The notes: generated from the letters alone by a model not told the origin. A stretch of DNA of 64,000 bases from Desulfovibrio sp. G11 (GCF_900243745.1 NZ_LT984798.1:682001-746000); one strand, 5' to 3'. Shown: positions 17,803 to 27,440, numbered from the stretch's first letter. Translations and numbers: made by a program.

Positions 17803-19350
17803 TCAGTCGTGCTGGCAATGCAGGCGCGGCCCCTCTTCTTCTTTCTTTGCAAGGTGGTTCAGGGCATTGACATAGGCACGGGCGCTGGCCACGAAAATAT
17901 CGGGATGCGTTCCACGCCCCACCGCGCTGTATTCTCCATCGCGCAGACGTACGGTCACTTCGCCCAGGGCGTCGGTTCCTCCCGTAATGGCATTGATGGC
18001 ATACTGTTCAAGCTCCGCCTCACGGCCCACCATGTCGGCAATGACATTGAAAAGCGCATCCACCGGGCCAACACCAAATCCCGCACCGCTGCTTTCCTTG
18101 CCGTCCACGTCCATAATCACGGCGGCAGTAGGCGGCACGCCGCCGGTATCCGAGCTTTGCACACTCACATGGCGCAAACGGAAGCGGTCGGGTGCGCGGT
18201 ATATCTCTTCCTGCACAAGCGCCATAAGGTCGTCGTCATGCAGATTTTTCTTGCGGTCGGCCAACTGCTTTACAGCTTCAAAAATCAGGTTGAGCTGGTC
18301 GTCATCAAGCTTGTAGCCCATAGCTTCAAACTTGTTACGCACAGCATTGCGGCCCGAATGCTTGCCGATGACAAGGTTGCTCTCAGTGCGGCCCACTGAC
18401 TGTGGCGTCATTATCTCGTAGGTTTCACGGTTTTTGAGCATGCCGTCCTGATGGATTCCGGACTCATGCGCAAAGGCGTTGGCCCCCACAATGGCCTTGT
18501 TGTTGGGTATGGGCTGGCCGATGGTCATGGAAAGCAGCCGGCACGAAGGGTAAAGCTGCTCGGTGACAATATTGTGCTCCAGACCAAAATAATCCTGGCG
18601 CACCCGCAAGTTCATGACAACTTCTTCCAGTGAGGCATTGCCCGCGCGCTCGCCGATGCCGTTGAGCGTCACCTCGGCCTGGCGCACCCCTACCCTGAAG
18701 GCCGCCAACGTGTTTGCCACGGCAAGCCCCAGGTCGTTATGACAGTGCACACTGAAAACTGCCTTGTCACTGTTGGGCGTATTGCTGATGACATGCTCTA
18801 TGCGGGCCGCATACTCGGCGGGCTGGGCGTAGCCCACGGTGTCCGGCAGGTTGACGGTGGTAGCCCCGGCCTTGATGACCGCCTCAACCACGCGGCAGAG
18901 AAATTCCGGTTCGGAACGGGAAAAATCCTCGCAGGAAAATTCCACGTTATCCGTATACATGGCGCAACGCTTCACCCCCTCTACGGCCATTCTGAGCACG
19001 TCATCGGGATCTTTGCGCAACTTGTGGCGCATGTGCAGCGGCGAAGTGGAAAGAAAGATATGAATGCGGGGATTGCGCGCGTTTTTGATGGCTTCCCAGC
19101 AGCGGTCAATGTCGCCCGCAACGCAGCGGGCGAGGCCCGCTACCTGTATGTCTCCGGCCTGTGCGGCAATACGCTGCACAGACTCGAAATCACCGGGGCT
19201 GGAGGCAGGAAAACCGGCCTCCATAATATCCACGCCGAGCACTTCAAGCTGATGGGCAAGGCGCAGTTTTTCCTGTAAATTCATGGTGGCGCCGGGCGAT
19301 TGCTCGCCATCGCGCAAGGTGGTGTCGAAAAAATACACACGATTATTCAT
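17803..19350 (-). CDS. leuA: 2-isopropylmalate synthase
   Basis: Condenses acetyl-CoA with 2-oxoisovalerate, the committed and normally leucine-inhibited step. 515 aa. The TIM-barrel catalytic core has FFDTTLRDGEQSPGATM at about residues 7-23, metal ligands in VHCHNDLGLAVANT and GIGERAGNASLEE. The C-terminal allosteric (LeuA dimer) domain is present, so feedback inhibition is expected. The start at 19350 has GAGGAG upstream. A CCGCCC/GGGGCGG hairpin (about 19433-19449) sits between pssA and leuA on this strand. Confidence 0.96.
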   Translation of the reverse strand: MNNRVYFFDTTLRDGEQSPGATMNLQEKLRLAHQLEVLGVDIMEAGFPASSPGDFESVQRIAAQAGDIQVAGLARCVAGDIDRCWEAIKNARNPRIHIFLSTSPLHMRHKLRKDPDDVLRMAVEGVKRCAMYTDNVEFSCEDFSRSEPEFLCRVVEAVIKAGATTVNLPDTVGYAQPAEYAARIEHVISNTPNSDKAVFSVHCHNDLGLAVANTLAAFRVGVRQAEVTLNGIGERAGNASLEEVVMNLRVRQDYFGLEHNIVTEQLYPSCRLLSMTIGQPIPNNKAIVGANAFAHESGIHQDGMLKNRETYEIMTPQSVGRTESNLVIGKHSGRNAVRNKFEAMGYKLDDDQLNLIFEAVKQLADRKKNLHDDDLMALVQEEIYRAPDRFRLRHVSVQSSDTGGVPPTAAVIMDVDGKESSGAGFGVGPVDALFNVIADMVGREAELEQYAINAITGGTDALGEVTVRLRDGEYSAVGRGTHPDIFVASARAYVNALNHLAKKEEEGPRLHCQHD

Positions 19351-19465
19351 GAGAAACTCCTCTGGGTATGACAAGTAATATCTCTTGCATAACGGCCACC
19401 GACAGGGCGGCTGGTCCAGGGAGGGAGGCATTCCGCCCATAGGGGCGGCGAGCCGTTACGCAACC

Positions 19466-20227
19466 TTAATCGCTCTGGGGCGATAGGGCGCGTAGTAGCT
19501 GACGGTCGCGGCGGGGAAGGATAACGAAGGTGTAGACAAGGCCACCGGCAATGTACACGGCGCAGAGCATGAAGCCCATGACGCGCGGAAACGATATCAC
19601 AGTGGCAAGAACGAGCAGAAAGGCAAGCATGGTGCGGACGGGGTGCGCGCGCAAGAAGTCGTATTCCTTAAAAGAAAAATAACGCACCCGGCTCACCATC
19701 AGTGTACCCACGCCCAAGGCCAGCAAAAGGGCCACATACGGCGTAACAGGCTGCAACACTTCGGGAAAAAGAGCGGCAAAAAACACAAATGTCACGATGG
19801 TGCAGCCGCCGGCGGGAATGGGCAGGCCAATAAAAAAACGCTTGCCCGCAGCAGCGGTGCTGACGTTGAAACGCGCAAGGCGCAAGGCCCCGCATGCGGC
19901 ATAAATAAAGGCAGCGGCAATGCCCACGCGGTTAAAACTCTGCAACTGCCATTGCCAGAGCAGCATGGCGGGGGCAAGGCCAAAGGCCACAAGGTCGGAA
20001 AGCGAATCGTACTGTACGCCGAACTCGCTGGCCGTATTGGTCAGGCGGGCCACCTTGCCGTCAAGCCCGTCCATAACGGCGGAAAGCAGAATGGCCATGC
20101 AGGCAGCTTCAAAGCGCCCCTGCCCGGCCCAGACCATAGACAAAAAGCCAAGAAACATGCTCAACGTCGTGATCATGTTCGGCAGGAGGTAAACTCCCTT
20201 GCGCGGCTTTTTGACTTCTGTGGTCAT
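19466..20227 (-). CDS. pssA: CDP-diacylglycerol-serine O-phosphatidyltransferase
   Basis: Membrane enzyme making phosphatidylserine from CDP-diacylglycerol (from CdsA) and serine. The CDP-alcohol phosphatidyltransferase motif D-G-x2-A-R-x8-G-x3-D-x3-D is complete at residues 56-78. Multiple hydrophobic helices; 253 aa. Its product is decarboxylated by Psd, encoded 44 bases upstream on the same strand. It is followed by leuA, so phospholipid and leucine genes are contiguous on the minus strand. Confidence 0.94.
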   Translation of the reverse strand: MTTEVKKPRKGVYLLPNMITTLSMFLGFLSMVWAGQGRFEAACMAILLSAVMDGLDGKVARLTNTASEFGVQYDSLSDLVAFGLAPAMLLWQWQLQSFNRVGIAAAFIYAACGALRLARFNVSTAAAGKRFFIGLPIPAGGCTIVTFVFFAALFPEVLQPVTPYVALLLALGVGTLMVSRVRYFSFKEYDFLRAHPVRTMLAFLLVLATVISFPRVMGFMLCAVYIAGGLVYTFVILPRRDRQLLRALSPQSD

Positions 20228-20271
20228 ACTTCACCAAGTTATGGCCCGGGGCCGTTAAGCGCCGAAAAAGG

Positions 20272-20919
20272 CTAGCTTTGCCTTGCACGGGCAACAACAC
20301 ATTGCCCGGCAAAAACCTGCTGCCCCAACTGCGCAGCCGCAACATATCCTTCAGGCAGGTAAAGGTCAACACGTGACCCAAAACGTATCATGCCGTACCT
20401 CTGCCCGCGTTCAAGGGCATCGCCCACGTCCGTGCGGCAGACAATACGCCGGGCCACAAGCCCTGCAATCTGCACCATGCTCCACAGCTTGCCGTCAGCA
20501 TCGCGCAGGCTGTAAGCGCAGCGTTCGTTGTCGGTGGCGGCCTTGTCAAAGGCGGCATTGACAAAGGCACCGGGGAAATAGCGGATATCCTCCACCGTTC
20601 CGGCGACGGGCGAACGGTTCACATGCACGCTGAACACGTTCATGAAAATGCTGATGCACAGGCGTTTTTCGCCGCTGAAAGGATCAGCTTTTTCTTCAAT
20701 GCGGATGATTTTTCCATCGGCAGGGCTGATGGCCAGCCCTTCACCCCGAGGGGTAACGCGTTCGGGATCGCGGAAAAAATGCATGCTGAACCAGCACAGG
20801 ACCAGAAAAACAAGAGCCAGGGGCCACCAGCCAAGGGCGGCAAAAACAAGAGCCGAAAACCCGGTAAGGCCGATGCAGGGCCATCCTTCGGGGGTAATTC
20901 CGCAATGGGCGGGACGCAT
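20272..20919 (-). CDS. psd: Phosphatidylserine decarboxylase (short, archaeal-type)
   Basis: Pyruvoyl enzyme that converts phosphatidylserine to phosphatidylethanolamine. 215 aa with an N-terminal hydrophobic hairpin (residues about 15-45), then [33 protein letters not shown] and the self-cleavage site [11 protein letters not shown] with Gly181-Ser182; Ser182 becomes the pyruvoyl group. The short form lacks the long N-terminal region of E. coli Psd. CAGGAG precedes the ATG at 20919. First gene of the psd-pssA-leu series. Confidence 0.94.
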
Positions 20920-21323
20920 GGCATCTCCTGTACGTAATGCGCGGCCGGGCCGCGCTGTTGCGCAATCAATGCAATACCATAGACTGATGTGGACCGCATG
21001 GCAAGCGGAAGTAAAAAAGCAGGCACTGGGCGGACCGCCTTACCCGCAGCATGCCTGGAGCAGATTCACGTTGCAATGCCTTACATGTTAAAAAAATTGT
21101 CATTCTGATGAAATACAATTTTCGGCAGGATCCACGCCGTATTACGGCACGTTGCACTCTCGTGCAGCGTTAGCGCATGCAAGCCTTTTCAAGGTAAAAT
21201 GCGCCAATATCCTGCATTCTGCCCCAAAAAAACGATTTCGACACAGGGCGGCAGGGCCGATGACCGGCACGGCCGCGAGCCGCCCCATCACCATTGCCGC
21301 AAAATATGACCGCGCTGCGCCCC
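20920..21323. other. Divergent gap between psd and the lipoprotein gene
   Basis: About 400 bases upstream of both psd (minus) and the lipoprotein gene (plus). AT-rich around 21080-21120. No gene is supported and I cannot place a clear psd promoter. Confidence 0.4.
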
Positions 21324-21352
21324 TTGCCGTATGCCGCCGCCGGGACTATACT
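21324..21352 (+). promoter_or_regulatory. Promoter placing the transcript start at the lipoprotein ATG
   Basis: -35 TTGCCG (21324-21329), 17-base spacer, -10 TATACT (21347-21352), overlapping an exact TATAAT at 21352-21357. Initiation 6-8 bases after the -10 would fall at the ATG at 21360, and no Shine-Dalgarno sequence precedes either ATG (21360 or 21369). This suggests a leaderless mRNA. Confidence 0.5.
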
Positions 21353-21359
21353 ATAATAC

Positions 21360-21710
21360 ATGAGCAGCATGTTCACCCGCCGCCTTCCGGCCCGAGCCGT
21401 CATATGCAGTCTTGCCCTGGCATGCCTGCTGGCCGGGTGCGGCCCCAAAGACATAGGCGCGGGAACTTCCGGCGACGCTCCCGCAACCGCGCAAGGCGTA
21501 ACCCCTGAAGATCAGCTGCGTTATCCCATCATGGGGTCCAGCCGGACACAGCAACTGCTCTACATCCAGAACAGGCCCGACGTCATGGCCAACACGCAGC
21601 AATGGCGGTTGCAGCAATTCAACCGCGCGCATGGCCTTGACCGCGACCAGAACCCGGAACACCCGGAATACAGGGCCGTTCCCAAACAACGCAGCCCTTT
21701 CAAGCAATAG
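21360..21710 (+). CDS. Small putative lipoprotein
   Basis: 116 aa. A basic N-terminus and hydrophobic helix end in the lipobox LLAGC with Cys27 as the lipidation site, so the mature part (about 90 residues) should be membrane-anchored by the Lgt encoded 1.7 kb downstream. The mature region is polar (PEDQLRYPIMGSSRTQQLLY and a QWRLQQFNRAHGLDRDQ stretch) with no domain I recognise. The start may be 21360 or 21369; both lack a ribosome binding site. It ends three bases before the next gene, so the two are probably co-transcribed. Confidence 0.7.
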   Translation: MSSMFTRRLPARAVICSLALACLLAGCGPKDIGAGTSGDAPATAQGVTPEDQLRYPIMGSSRTQQLLYIQNRPDVMANTQQWRLQQFNRAHGLDRDQNPEHPEYRAVPKQRSPFKQ

Positions 21711-21713
21711 CCT

Positions 21714-22886
21714 ATGGATCCCATTACCCATGCCGCCAGCGGCGCAGTGGCCATGCTGGCCATGCCGCGCCGCCCCGCCACCCGGTGGGCCGTACCGCTG
21801 GCCGCCCTTGCGGCAGCCTCGCCTGACATAGATGTGATCTTTTGCCACACCCCCCTGCAATTCCTGCTGCTACATCGGGGCATCACGCATTCACTGGCGG
21901 CGGCCCCGCTGATGGGCCTGCTGCTGGCCTTGCTGTCGCGGCCCCTGTGGCGGGCGCACACGCCGGAACACTGGGACTTTGCCAAAGTCTGGCTATTCAT
22001 GGTCTGCATGGTACTGCTGCATATCTGGCTGGATGTCATCACCACCTACGGAACCATGATATATCTGCCATTCTCGCATGAAAGGGTACGCCTTAATGCG
22101 GTCTTTATCATAGACCTGCTGCTGACCCTGCCCCTGCTCTGGGCCGTCTTGCGGTGGCGCGGGCGGCGTGGCCTTATGAGGCTGGCCCTGGCCTGGGTTA
22201 TTGTTTACCCGGCCCTGTGCATCGGGCTCAACGCATGGCACACGACACAGGCCGAACAGCGGCTGATCGCGGAAGGCCGCGCAGCAAGCCGGATTGTAGT
22301 GCTGCCCGACGGCTTCGCCCCCCTGTTCTGGCGCACCATTTATGAAGAGGACGGCCCCCAGGGCCGCATTGTCTACAGCCAGGGGCTTGATGCCCTGGGC
22401 CGCCCTCACGACGCGCCGGTTCCCCACAAGGCCGCGCCGCCGGAGCTTGTGGCTGCACTGGCCCGCCAGTCCGTGGCGGCGGATGCCTTTTTCGACTTTA
22501 CCCTGCTGCCCGTCATGCGTCCGCTGCCTGCCGATGACATGCCGCCCGGCGCTCCCGGCACCCGGGCCGCTGGCAGCGCAGTCCCTGAAACTTCAGGGCG
22601 TACCACATACATGCTTTTTCATGACCTGCGCTTCGGCAGCAGCCTGAAGCTGGTGCGCGCCGCCATGGCCAGTCGCCCCAATGCGGATATTCCCTTCCGG
22701 TACATGGCGGAACTGGAAATGCCCGCTGCAAAAAAAGACGGTACGCCGGAGGCGGAAGTACCGCCTGAAGTGCATCTTCTGCTTGAGCGTCTGCGCTTTT
22801 CCGACAGCGGCAAGGATTCACACTGGCAGCCCCCCCAGCCGCCCGCTTCACCCGGGATTCTAGACTGGCTGGCCGGGCTGCGCTGA
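21714..22886 (+). CDS. DUF457/YdjM-type membrane-bound metal-dependent hydrolase
   Basis: Predicted inner-membrane metalloprotein of the YdjM/YbcI (DUF457) family; biochemical role unknown. The N-terminal half carries the signature MDPITHAASGAV, SPDIDVI and HRGITHSLAAAPL, then HIWLDVITTYG, giving clustered His/Asp ligands, with four or five hydrophobic helices up to about residue 165. The C-terminal ~220 residues are soluble and less conserved. At 390 aa it is at the long end of the family. The ATG is three bases after the lipoprotein stop. Confidence 0.8.
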   Translation: MDPITHAASGAVAMLAMPRRPATRWAVPLAALAAASPDIDVIFCHTPLQFLLLHRGITHSLAAAPLMGLLLALLSRPLWRAHTPEHWDFAKVWLFMVCMVLLHIWLDVITTYGTMIYLPFSHERVRLNAVFIIDLLLTLPLLWAVLRWRGRRGLMRLALAWVIVYPALCIGLNAWHTTQAEQRLIAEGRAASRIVVLPDGFAPLFWRTIYEEDGPQGRIVYSQGLDALGRPHDAPVPHKAAPPELVAALARQSVAADAFFDFTLLPVMRPLPADDMPPGAPGTRAAGSAVPETSGRTTYMLFHDLRFGSSLKLVRAAMASRPNADIPFRYMAELEMPAAKKDGTPEAEVPPEVHLLLERLRFSDSGKDSHWQPPQPPASPGILDWLAGLR

Positions 22887-22948
22887 GGCTACCCCGCCGG
22901 GCGGCCACAATCGCCCATACACGTTACAACAATGCCGACGAGGTGTTT

Positions 22949-23440
22949 ATGAACAGCAGTTTTTCGCATCTGGATGGGCAGGGCAATGTGACCATGGTGG
23001 ACGTTGGAGGCAAGCAGGCCACAGAGCGCGTGGCCATTGCCGAAGCGGTGGTGGAACTGCGCCCCGCAACCCTCGAGCTTCTGCTCAAGGTGGCCCTGCC
23101 CAAGGGCGACGTACTCACCTGCGCCAAAATCGGCGGCATCATGGCTGCCAAGCGCGTTGGCGAGATTATTCCCCTGTGCCATCCGCTGAGCCTCACCTAT
23201 GCCGACATCCGCTTTGAAGTAAGCGAAGCGCCGCCGCGCATCCGCATTGAGGCCGAAACCCGCACCGTGGGCAATACCGGCGTGGAGATGGAAGCCATCG
23301 TGGCCGCGCAAACCGCTGCAGCCGTTATTTACGACATGTGCAAGGCCGTGCAGCGCGATATCATCATCAGCCGGGTGCGCCTGCTGCACAAGCGCGGCGG
23401 CAAAAGCGGCGAATTCAACGCGCCTGATATGGAAGAATGA
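22949..23440 (+). CDS. moaC: Cyclic pyranopterin monophosphate synthase
   Basis: Second step of molybdenum cofactor synthesis, converting the MoaA product to cPMP. 163 aa. Active-site segments [10 protein letters not shown] and [13 protein letters not shown] are present, as are conserved Lys residues near [11 protein letters not shown]. The ATG at 22949 is preferred to the GTG at 22943 because GAGG at 22939-22942 gives a six-base spacing to the ATG and none to the GTG. The stop overlaps lgt by four bases. It would support molybdenum or tungsten enzymes. Confidence 0.95.
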   Translation: MNSSFSHLDGQGNVTMVDVGGKQATERVAIAEAVVELRPATLELLLKVALPKGDVLTCAKIGGIMAAKRVGEIIPLCHPLSLTYADIRFEVSEAPPRIRIEAETRTVGNTGVEMEAIVAAQTAAAVIYDMCKAVQRDIIISRVRLLHKRGGKSGEFNAPDMEE

Positions 23441-24297
23441 TGCTGCCTTACATTGATCCCGTTGCTTTCAGCATTGGCAACCTGCAGTTGCGCTGGTATG
23501 GACTCATGTATCTGGCGGGCTTTGGCCTGGGCTGGTGGCTGGGCCGCTGGCGCGCTTCACGGCCCGGCTCAGACTGGCGGGCCACCGATGTGGACGACCT
23601 GCTGACCTGCGTCATGATCGGCATTATTCTGGGCGGACGCCTGGGCTATGTGCTGTTTTATGATCTGCCCGTCTACATCTCTGACCCCATGGAAATCCTG
23701 CGCATCTGGAACGGCGGCATGTCCTTTCACGGAGGCCTGCTTGGCGTACTTGGTGCTTTCTGGTACTTTGCCAGAACACGGCACCGCTCCTTTCTGGATA
23801 TTTCGGACTTTGTGGCCCCGCTGGTTCCCCAGGGTCTCTTTTTCGGGCGCCTGGGCAACTATATCAACGGCGAATTGTGGGGCAAGGTGACGGCTGGCCC
23901 CTGGGGCGTGGTCTTTCCCGGCGCCGGTTCCCTGCCGCGCCACCCCAGTCAGCTCTATGAGGCGCTGCTGGAGGGACTGGTTCTTTTTGCCCTGGTGTGG
24001 ATATATTCGCTGAAACCGCGCAAGCGGGGAGCTGTTTCGGGCCTGTTCGCCCTTGGCTATGGCCTGTTCCGCTTTATCGTCGAGTTTGTGCGCGTACCCG
24101 ATGCCCAGCTTGGCTACCTTGCGTTCGGCTGGCTGACCATGGGGCAGGTGCTTTGCCTTCCGCTCATGGCTGTCGGCCTGTGGCTGCTCTGCCGTCAGGC
24201 TCCGGTCATGCAACAGGGCATGCATGTGGTCCTAGACCGGCCCGGGACAAAAAAGCCGGACGGCCGCAACAATAAAAAACGCAAGCCGAAAAAGTAG
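23437..24297 (+). CDS. lgt: Prolipoprotein diacylglyceryl transferase
   Basis: Seven-helix inner-membrane enzyme that transfers diacylglycerol from phosphatidylglycerol to the lipobox cysteine of prolipoproteins. 286 aa. Signature residues: [19 protein letters not shown], the Lgt motif [16 protein letters not shown], and [13 protein letters not shown]. The C-terminus is a short basic tail ending in KRKPKK. The start overlaps the moaC stop (ATGATG), with a second Met one codon on. A substrate gene (lipoprotein at 21360) lies nearby. Confidence 0.95.
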   Translation: MMLPYIDPVAFSIGNLQLRWYGLMYLAGFGLGWWLGRWRASRPGSDWRATDVDDLLTCVMIGIILGGRLGYVLFYDLPVYISDPMEILRIWNGGMSFHGGLLGVLGAFWYFARTRHRSFLDISDFVAPLVPQGLFFGRLGNYINGELWGKVTAGPWGVVFPGAGSLPRHPSQLYEALLEGLVLFALVWIYSLKPRKRGAVSGLFALGYGLFRFIVEFVRVPDAQLGYLAFGWLTMGQVLCLPLMAVGLWLLCRQAPVMQQGMHVVLDRPGTKKPDGRNNKKRKPKK

Positions 24298-24639
24298 CCT
24301 TGCTCCGGATTGAAGCACATCCGGCACACGAGACGCCGGGCGCAGAGCGTTTTTCCGCTTGCTACTGCGGGCAACGTCATCTTGTCGGCTTGAAACAGGC
24401 ATTGCAGGCACACGCCACACCCGGCAGCCTATACATATTTTGCGCACAAACCCTGCTGTAGCACCACCGCACGGCCCGCACACAGCGACGCCGGACAGCT
24501 CACGACACACAGAAGGCGGCCCTGCTTCTGCAGGCTGCCGCCTGACCGTGCCTGTGTCAAACAGCCGCGCAGTTGACACCAGCCCACTTTTTTGTGAAGC
24601 TGTCTGCCGTTTATCCTAATCATTTTTTACGGAGATCAC
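24298..24639. other. Gap between lgt and infA
   Basis: No gene is supported. An exact TTGACA at about 24574 lies upstream of infA but no good -10 follows at 16-18 bases. infA has a modest ribosome binding site (ACGGAG) before the ATG at 24640. Confidence 0.4.
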
Positions 24640-24858
24640 ATGGCTAAAGAAGGTTCCATTGAAGTTGACGGCGTAGTGCAGGAAGCCCTGCCCAACGCCA
24701 TGTTCCGCGTGGAGCTGGAAAACGGTCACGAAGTGCTGGCCCATATTTCCGGCAAAATGCGCAAATTCTATATCCGCATCCTGCCCGGCGACCGCGTCAA
24801 GGTAGAGCTTTCTCCCTACGACCTTACCCGCGGGCGCATCACCTACCGCATGAAGTAG
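24640..24858 (+). CDS. infA: Translation initiation factor IF-1
   Basis: 72-aa S1-fold (OB) protein that binds the 30S A site during initiation. Full-length match from [20 protein letters not shown] to the C-terminal [28 protein letters not shown] is characteristic. It sits alone between lgt and pgpA. A long-armed GGGCGCGGC/GCCGCGCCC pairing with a pyrimidine-rich tail after the stop (about 24863-24935) may act as its terminator. Confidence 0.97.
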   Translation: MAKEGSIEVDGVVQEALPNAMFRVELENGHEVLAHISGKMRKFYIRILPGDRVKVELSPYDLTRGRITYRMK

Positions 24859-24959
24859 CAGCGGGCGCGGCGGCTTTTCTATAGCCACTGCTGTGGCCGA
24901 ACCGCCCCTGGCCGCGCCCCCTCTTCTCTTTTCGCAGCCATGCTGCGTCTTCATTTCCG

Positions 24960-25430
24960 TTACGAAAGCCCCATCCAGGCAAGTGCGCCTACGCACAGCA
25001 AGGCCCACAAACCGGCTACCACGTCGTCAATCATGACGCCGTAACCATCCGGTAGCCACTTTTCCGAAGCCTTGACCGGCCAGGGCTTGGCGATGTCAAA
25101 AATCCTAAAAGCCACAAAAGCCGCCAGCACCATAAAAAAACTCGGATCAGGAAAAGGCAGCAGCACCAGCCACACCCCCACCAGTTCGTCAATGACGACC
25201 TCACCGGGATCTTTGCGGCCCAACAGCTTTTCCGCGCGCGTGGCAGCCATGGCCCCAAGAAAAAAGAGCGCCAGCAGCAACCCCGCCCGCAGCCAGATAT
25301 TCAGGGGCAAAAAAATGTAGGGGGCCAGCAAACAGGCCATGGCCGTTCCCCAGGTTCCGGGAGCCTTGGGGTCCAGCCCGGCCACACCGAGACGGCAAAA
25401 GTACAGAACCAACTGGTCTTTCAGGCGCAT
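24960..25430 (-). CDS. pgpA: Phosphatidylglycerophosphatase A
   Basis: Removes the phosphate from phosphatidylglycerophosphate to give phosphatidylglycerol. 156 aa from the ATG at 25430, which has CGGAG six bases upstream; the frame is open 10 codons earlier. Motifs KAPGTWGT, KDPGEVVIDELVGVW and the C-terminal FDIAKPWPVKASEKWLPDG with GVMIDDVVAG define the family. Hydrophobic helices lie between the motifs. It is convergent with infA. With CdsA, PssA and Psd it gives the window most of the phospholipid head-group pathway. Confidence 0.92.
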   Translation of the reverse strand: MRLKDQLVLYFCRLGVAGLDPKAPGTWGTAMACLLAPYIFLPLNIWLRAGLLLALFFLGAMAATRAEKLLGRKDPGEVVIDELVGVWLVLLPFPDPSFFMVLAAFVAFRIFDIAKPWPVKASEKWLPDGYGVMIDDVVAGLWALLCVGALAWMGLS

Positions 25431-25709
25431 TATTGCTCCGGGCAGATTTGAGCGCCGCACAGTGCGGCAAAAAAACGTCAGCAGGCAGACAGGGACCAGG
25501 TTCAGCGCGCAACCGAAATGCGGATACCGTCCTCCTGCCTGGCAAAAAACTCTCGCGCATGCAGTCTAGCCATTTTATGTATCCAGGGCCAGAATGAAAA
25601 CACGCATGGCCGGATACAAAACGAGCGCGATGCATACTTTTCCGCCCCGATATCCATGCTCGACCTGCGCATTATTGCCTAAAAAACAGCTTTCCCGTAT
25701 AGGCATGGC

Positions 25710-26135
25710 ATGGACAAAAACCGCAGCGAACTTTTTGGGCGCTTCAGCTATGATGACAGCCTGACCTATGAGGATCTGCTGGCTGTGGAAGAAAACCTTA
25801 CCGCTGACCTCACGGCCCTGCTGCTGCGGGCAGACGCCGCGCACCTGGACTTTACCCCACTGGGCGACGCGCTCATGTTCCAGTGCGCCTTTGAAGCACA
25901 CAAGCTCTACGTTTACCGAAAAATTGCCTTGGAAACGGCCGCATTGTTGCCTTCGGGCGTGCGGGGGCAGATGTTGTGTCTGGACAAGGACTTCAATTCC
26001 CTGCATATATACTGGCTGCGCGCAGGGCAATGGCAGGAAGAGGAACGCACTGTTCCCCTTGAGCCGCCGCCGGGCCTCAGGGTCTGGCACACTGGCGAGG
26101 GCACGCCTGCAGCGAGAGATCAAGGGGCGGAATAA
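25710..26135 (+). CDS. Hypothetical protein
   Basis: 141-aa acidic, soluble protein without signal peptide or membrane helix (MDKNRSELFGRFSYDDSLTY at the start). It has an alpha-rich N-terminal part with LTYEDLLAVEENLTADLTAL and a mixed C-terminal part rich in Pro and Glu. I do not recognise a family. Codon use and G+C match the neighbours and the frame is uninterrupted, which supports a real gene. It lies just upstream of tRNA-Leu and has no obvious operon partner. Confidence 0.6.
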   Translation: MDKNRSELFGRFSYDDSLTYEDLLAVEENLTADLTALLLRADAAHLDFTPLGDALMFQCAFEAHKLYVYRKIALETAALLPSGVRGQMLCLDKDFNSLHIYWLRAGQWQEEERTVPLEPPPGLRVWHTGEGTPAARDQGAE

Positions 26136-26199
26136 ATTTGCACCTGCCACTCGCCCATGAGGAAAAGGCCGACACTGCGCGGCCTTCGGTTACGTGCAT

Positions 26200-26285
26200 G
26201 CCCGGATGGTGGAATCGGTAGACACAAGGGACTTAAAATCCCTGGCCGTTAAGGTGTGCGGGTTCAAGTCCCGCTCCGGGTACCA
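26200..26285 (+). tRNA. tRNA-Leu (UAA anticodon)
   Basis: 86 nt including an encoded CCA. Acceptor stem GCCCGGA/TCCGGGT, D-arm TGGTGGAATCGGTAGACACA typical of class II tRNA, anticodon loop CTTAAAA giving UAA (leucine), a long variable arm (TGGCCGTTAAGGTGTGC) and T-loop GTTCAAGTC. A terminator follows directly. The flank downstream is the start of an accessory-looking stretch. Confidence 0.97.
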
Positions 26286-26294
26286 AGCAAAAAC

Positions 26295-26326
26295 AGGGCC
26301 TTATGGGTAAAACCATAAGGCCCTTT
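26295..26326 (+). terminator. Intrinsic terminator of tRNA-Leu
   Basis: Perfect 12-bp stem AGGGCCTTATGG (26295-26306) / CCATAAGGCCCT (26313-26324), loop GTAAAA, followed by TT. Confidence 0.8.
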
Positions 26327-27403
26327 CAAGCTGTTCTTGTGTACCACTGCATGTCAATCACGGTTTTAATGTTAAGCGATACATAGAGTTACCGAGAAGG
26401 TGATCCGGGATATTCCAAAATATATAGGGATATAGCGGGATAAGGGGACTAGGCCGAAACAATAAGCAGGCGCGAAAGTTGACACTGATTCGCGCGCACG
26501 TTGGCACATACAAAAACGGGGTAACAACCCAGCTTTTGTGTCATTTTCAGCACATCACTTCCGGCTTGGGATACGGCTCGATGGGCAATCTCAGGCGACG
26601 TTGCCAGTTCGTCTTGAGAAACCGCACATACCGGAACTGCCGGAGTTTATACACTGTAGTGCGATGAAAATTATCGCGCAGATACTCCTCTCGCTGACCG
26701 CTTTTAAGGTGCGCTGCCAGAACATCTTATGGTATGTCTGCCCGTCCAGATCGTAAAACGCTGCGGTGTGGCTACCCGATCCCTGCTGTAGCAGTAAACC
26801 GTGACATCTACCACATCGGGGAACAGACCACGCCAGCGGCGACAATCTGCCACTGTGCCGCCAGCGGGTGGGTTGCGCATGTTGTCAAGCAGGGTTGTCA
26901 GCATGCTGGCGTTGCTCTCGGCATTGGTGCCACCCTAAGGTCAAGAAAGCCCTTGTACGCCGCTGGCCGCTGACAGCCAGTGACCTCCTTCCGACAACAT
27001 CCGGCAGCGCACTGGTCTGTACAGCTTCGCATGACGGGCGCCGTTACGGACACGCCACGCCGTGGGGTTGCGGCGGCTGTGGCCTGGCACAGGCCGTCTG
27101 CATCTTTGACCTGTGTGTAGACAAGGGTATACGCCAAGGGCGTCATGATAGTTCACGGATTCGGAAACATGGCCTCTGACGGACGACTCATACCCAGCAG
27201 GGCTGGCAGCCCATGTATTATTCCTGAGCAACATGTGTTTGACAGCTTCACCGCAAAAAACAGGCAGACGCATGAAAACGACCTGTTTTTCACACCTCTT
27301 CTTTCTACCACAGCCCGGCCGGCCAGCATTTCAGGATAACGTTGGCAGTACGGTGCAATTGCTGGGGGGGAGTAATCGTCATGACGCCAGCGGAAAAGGA
27401 AAT
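26327..27403. other. Long gene-poor stretch after tRNA-Leu
   Basis: About 1.1 kb without an intact gene. AT-rich and repetitive near 26390-26450 (several GGATAT-like words). From about 26540 to 27150 the minus strand shows pieces of protein-like sequence in different frames (see the pseudogene entry). The remainder shows nothing I can name. Confidence 0.5.
26540..27150 (-). pseudogene. Decayed minus-strand coding remnant, unidentified
   Basis: Three frames each give a stretch that reads like real protein but none is long. The 3' piece includes HLKSGQREEYLRDNFHRTTV followed by YKLRQFRYVRFLKTNW and ends at a stop near 26548. Upstream pieces are FYDLDGQTYHKMFWQ and, in a third frame, LTTLLDNMRNPP with FPDVVDVTVY. 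The pattern fits a gene broken by at least two frameshifts. I cannot name the family; location beside a tRNA and its decay suggest a mobile-element origin, which is inference. Confidence 0.35.
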
Positions 27404-27440
27404 AACAAAGCCCCCGGCAATCTGTGCCGGGGGCTTTGTT
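27404..27440. terminator. Strong bidirectional hairpin downstream of the RRM gene
   Basis: Perfect 16-bp stem AACAAAGCCCCCGGCA (27404-27419) / TGCCGGGGGCTTTGTT (27425-27440), loop ATCTG. It lies 19 bases past the stop of the minus-strand RNA-binding protein gene. Confidence 0.85.
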
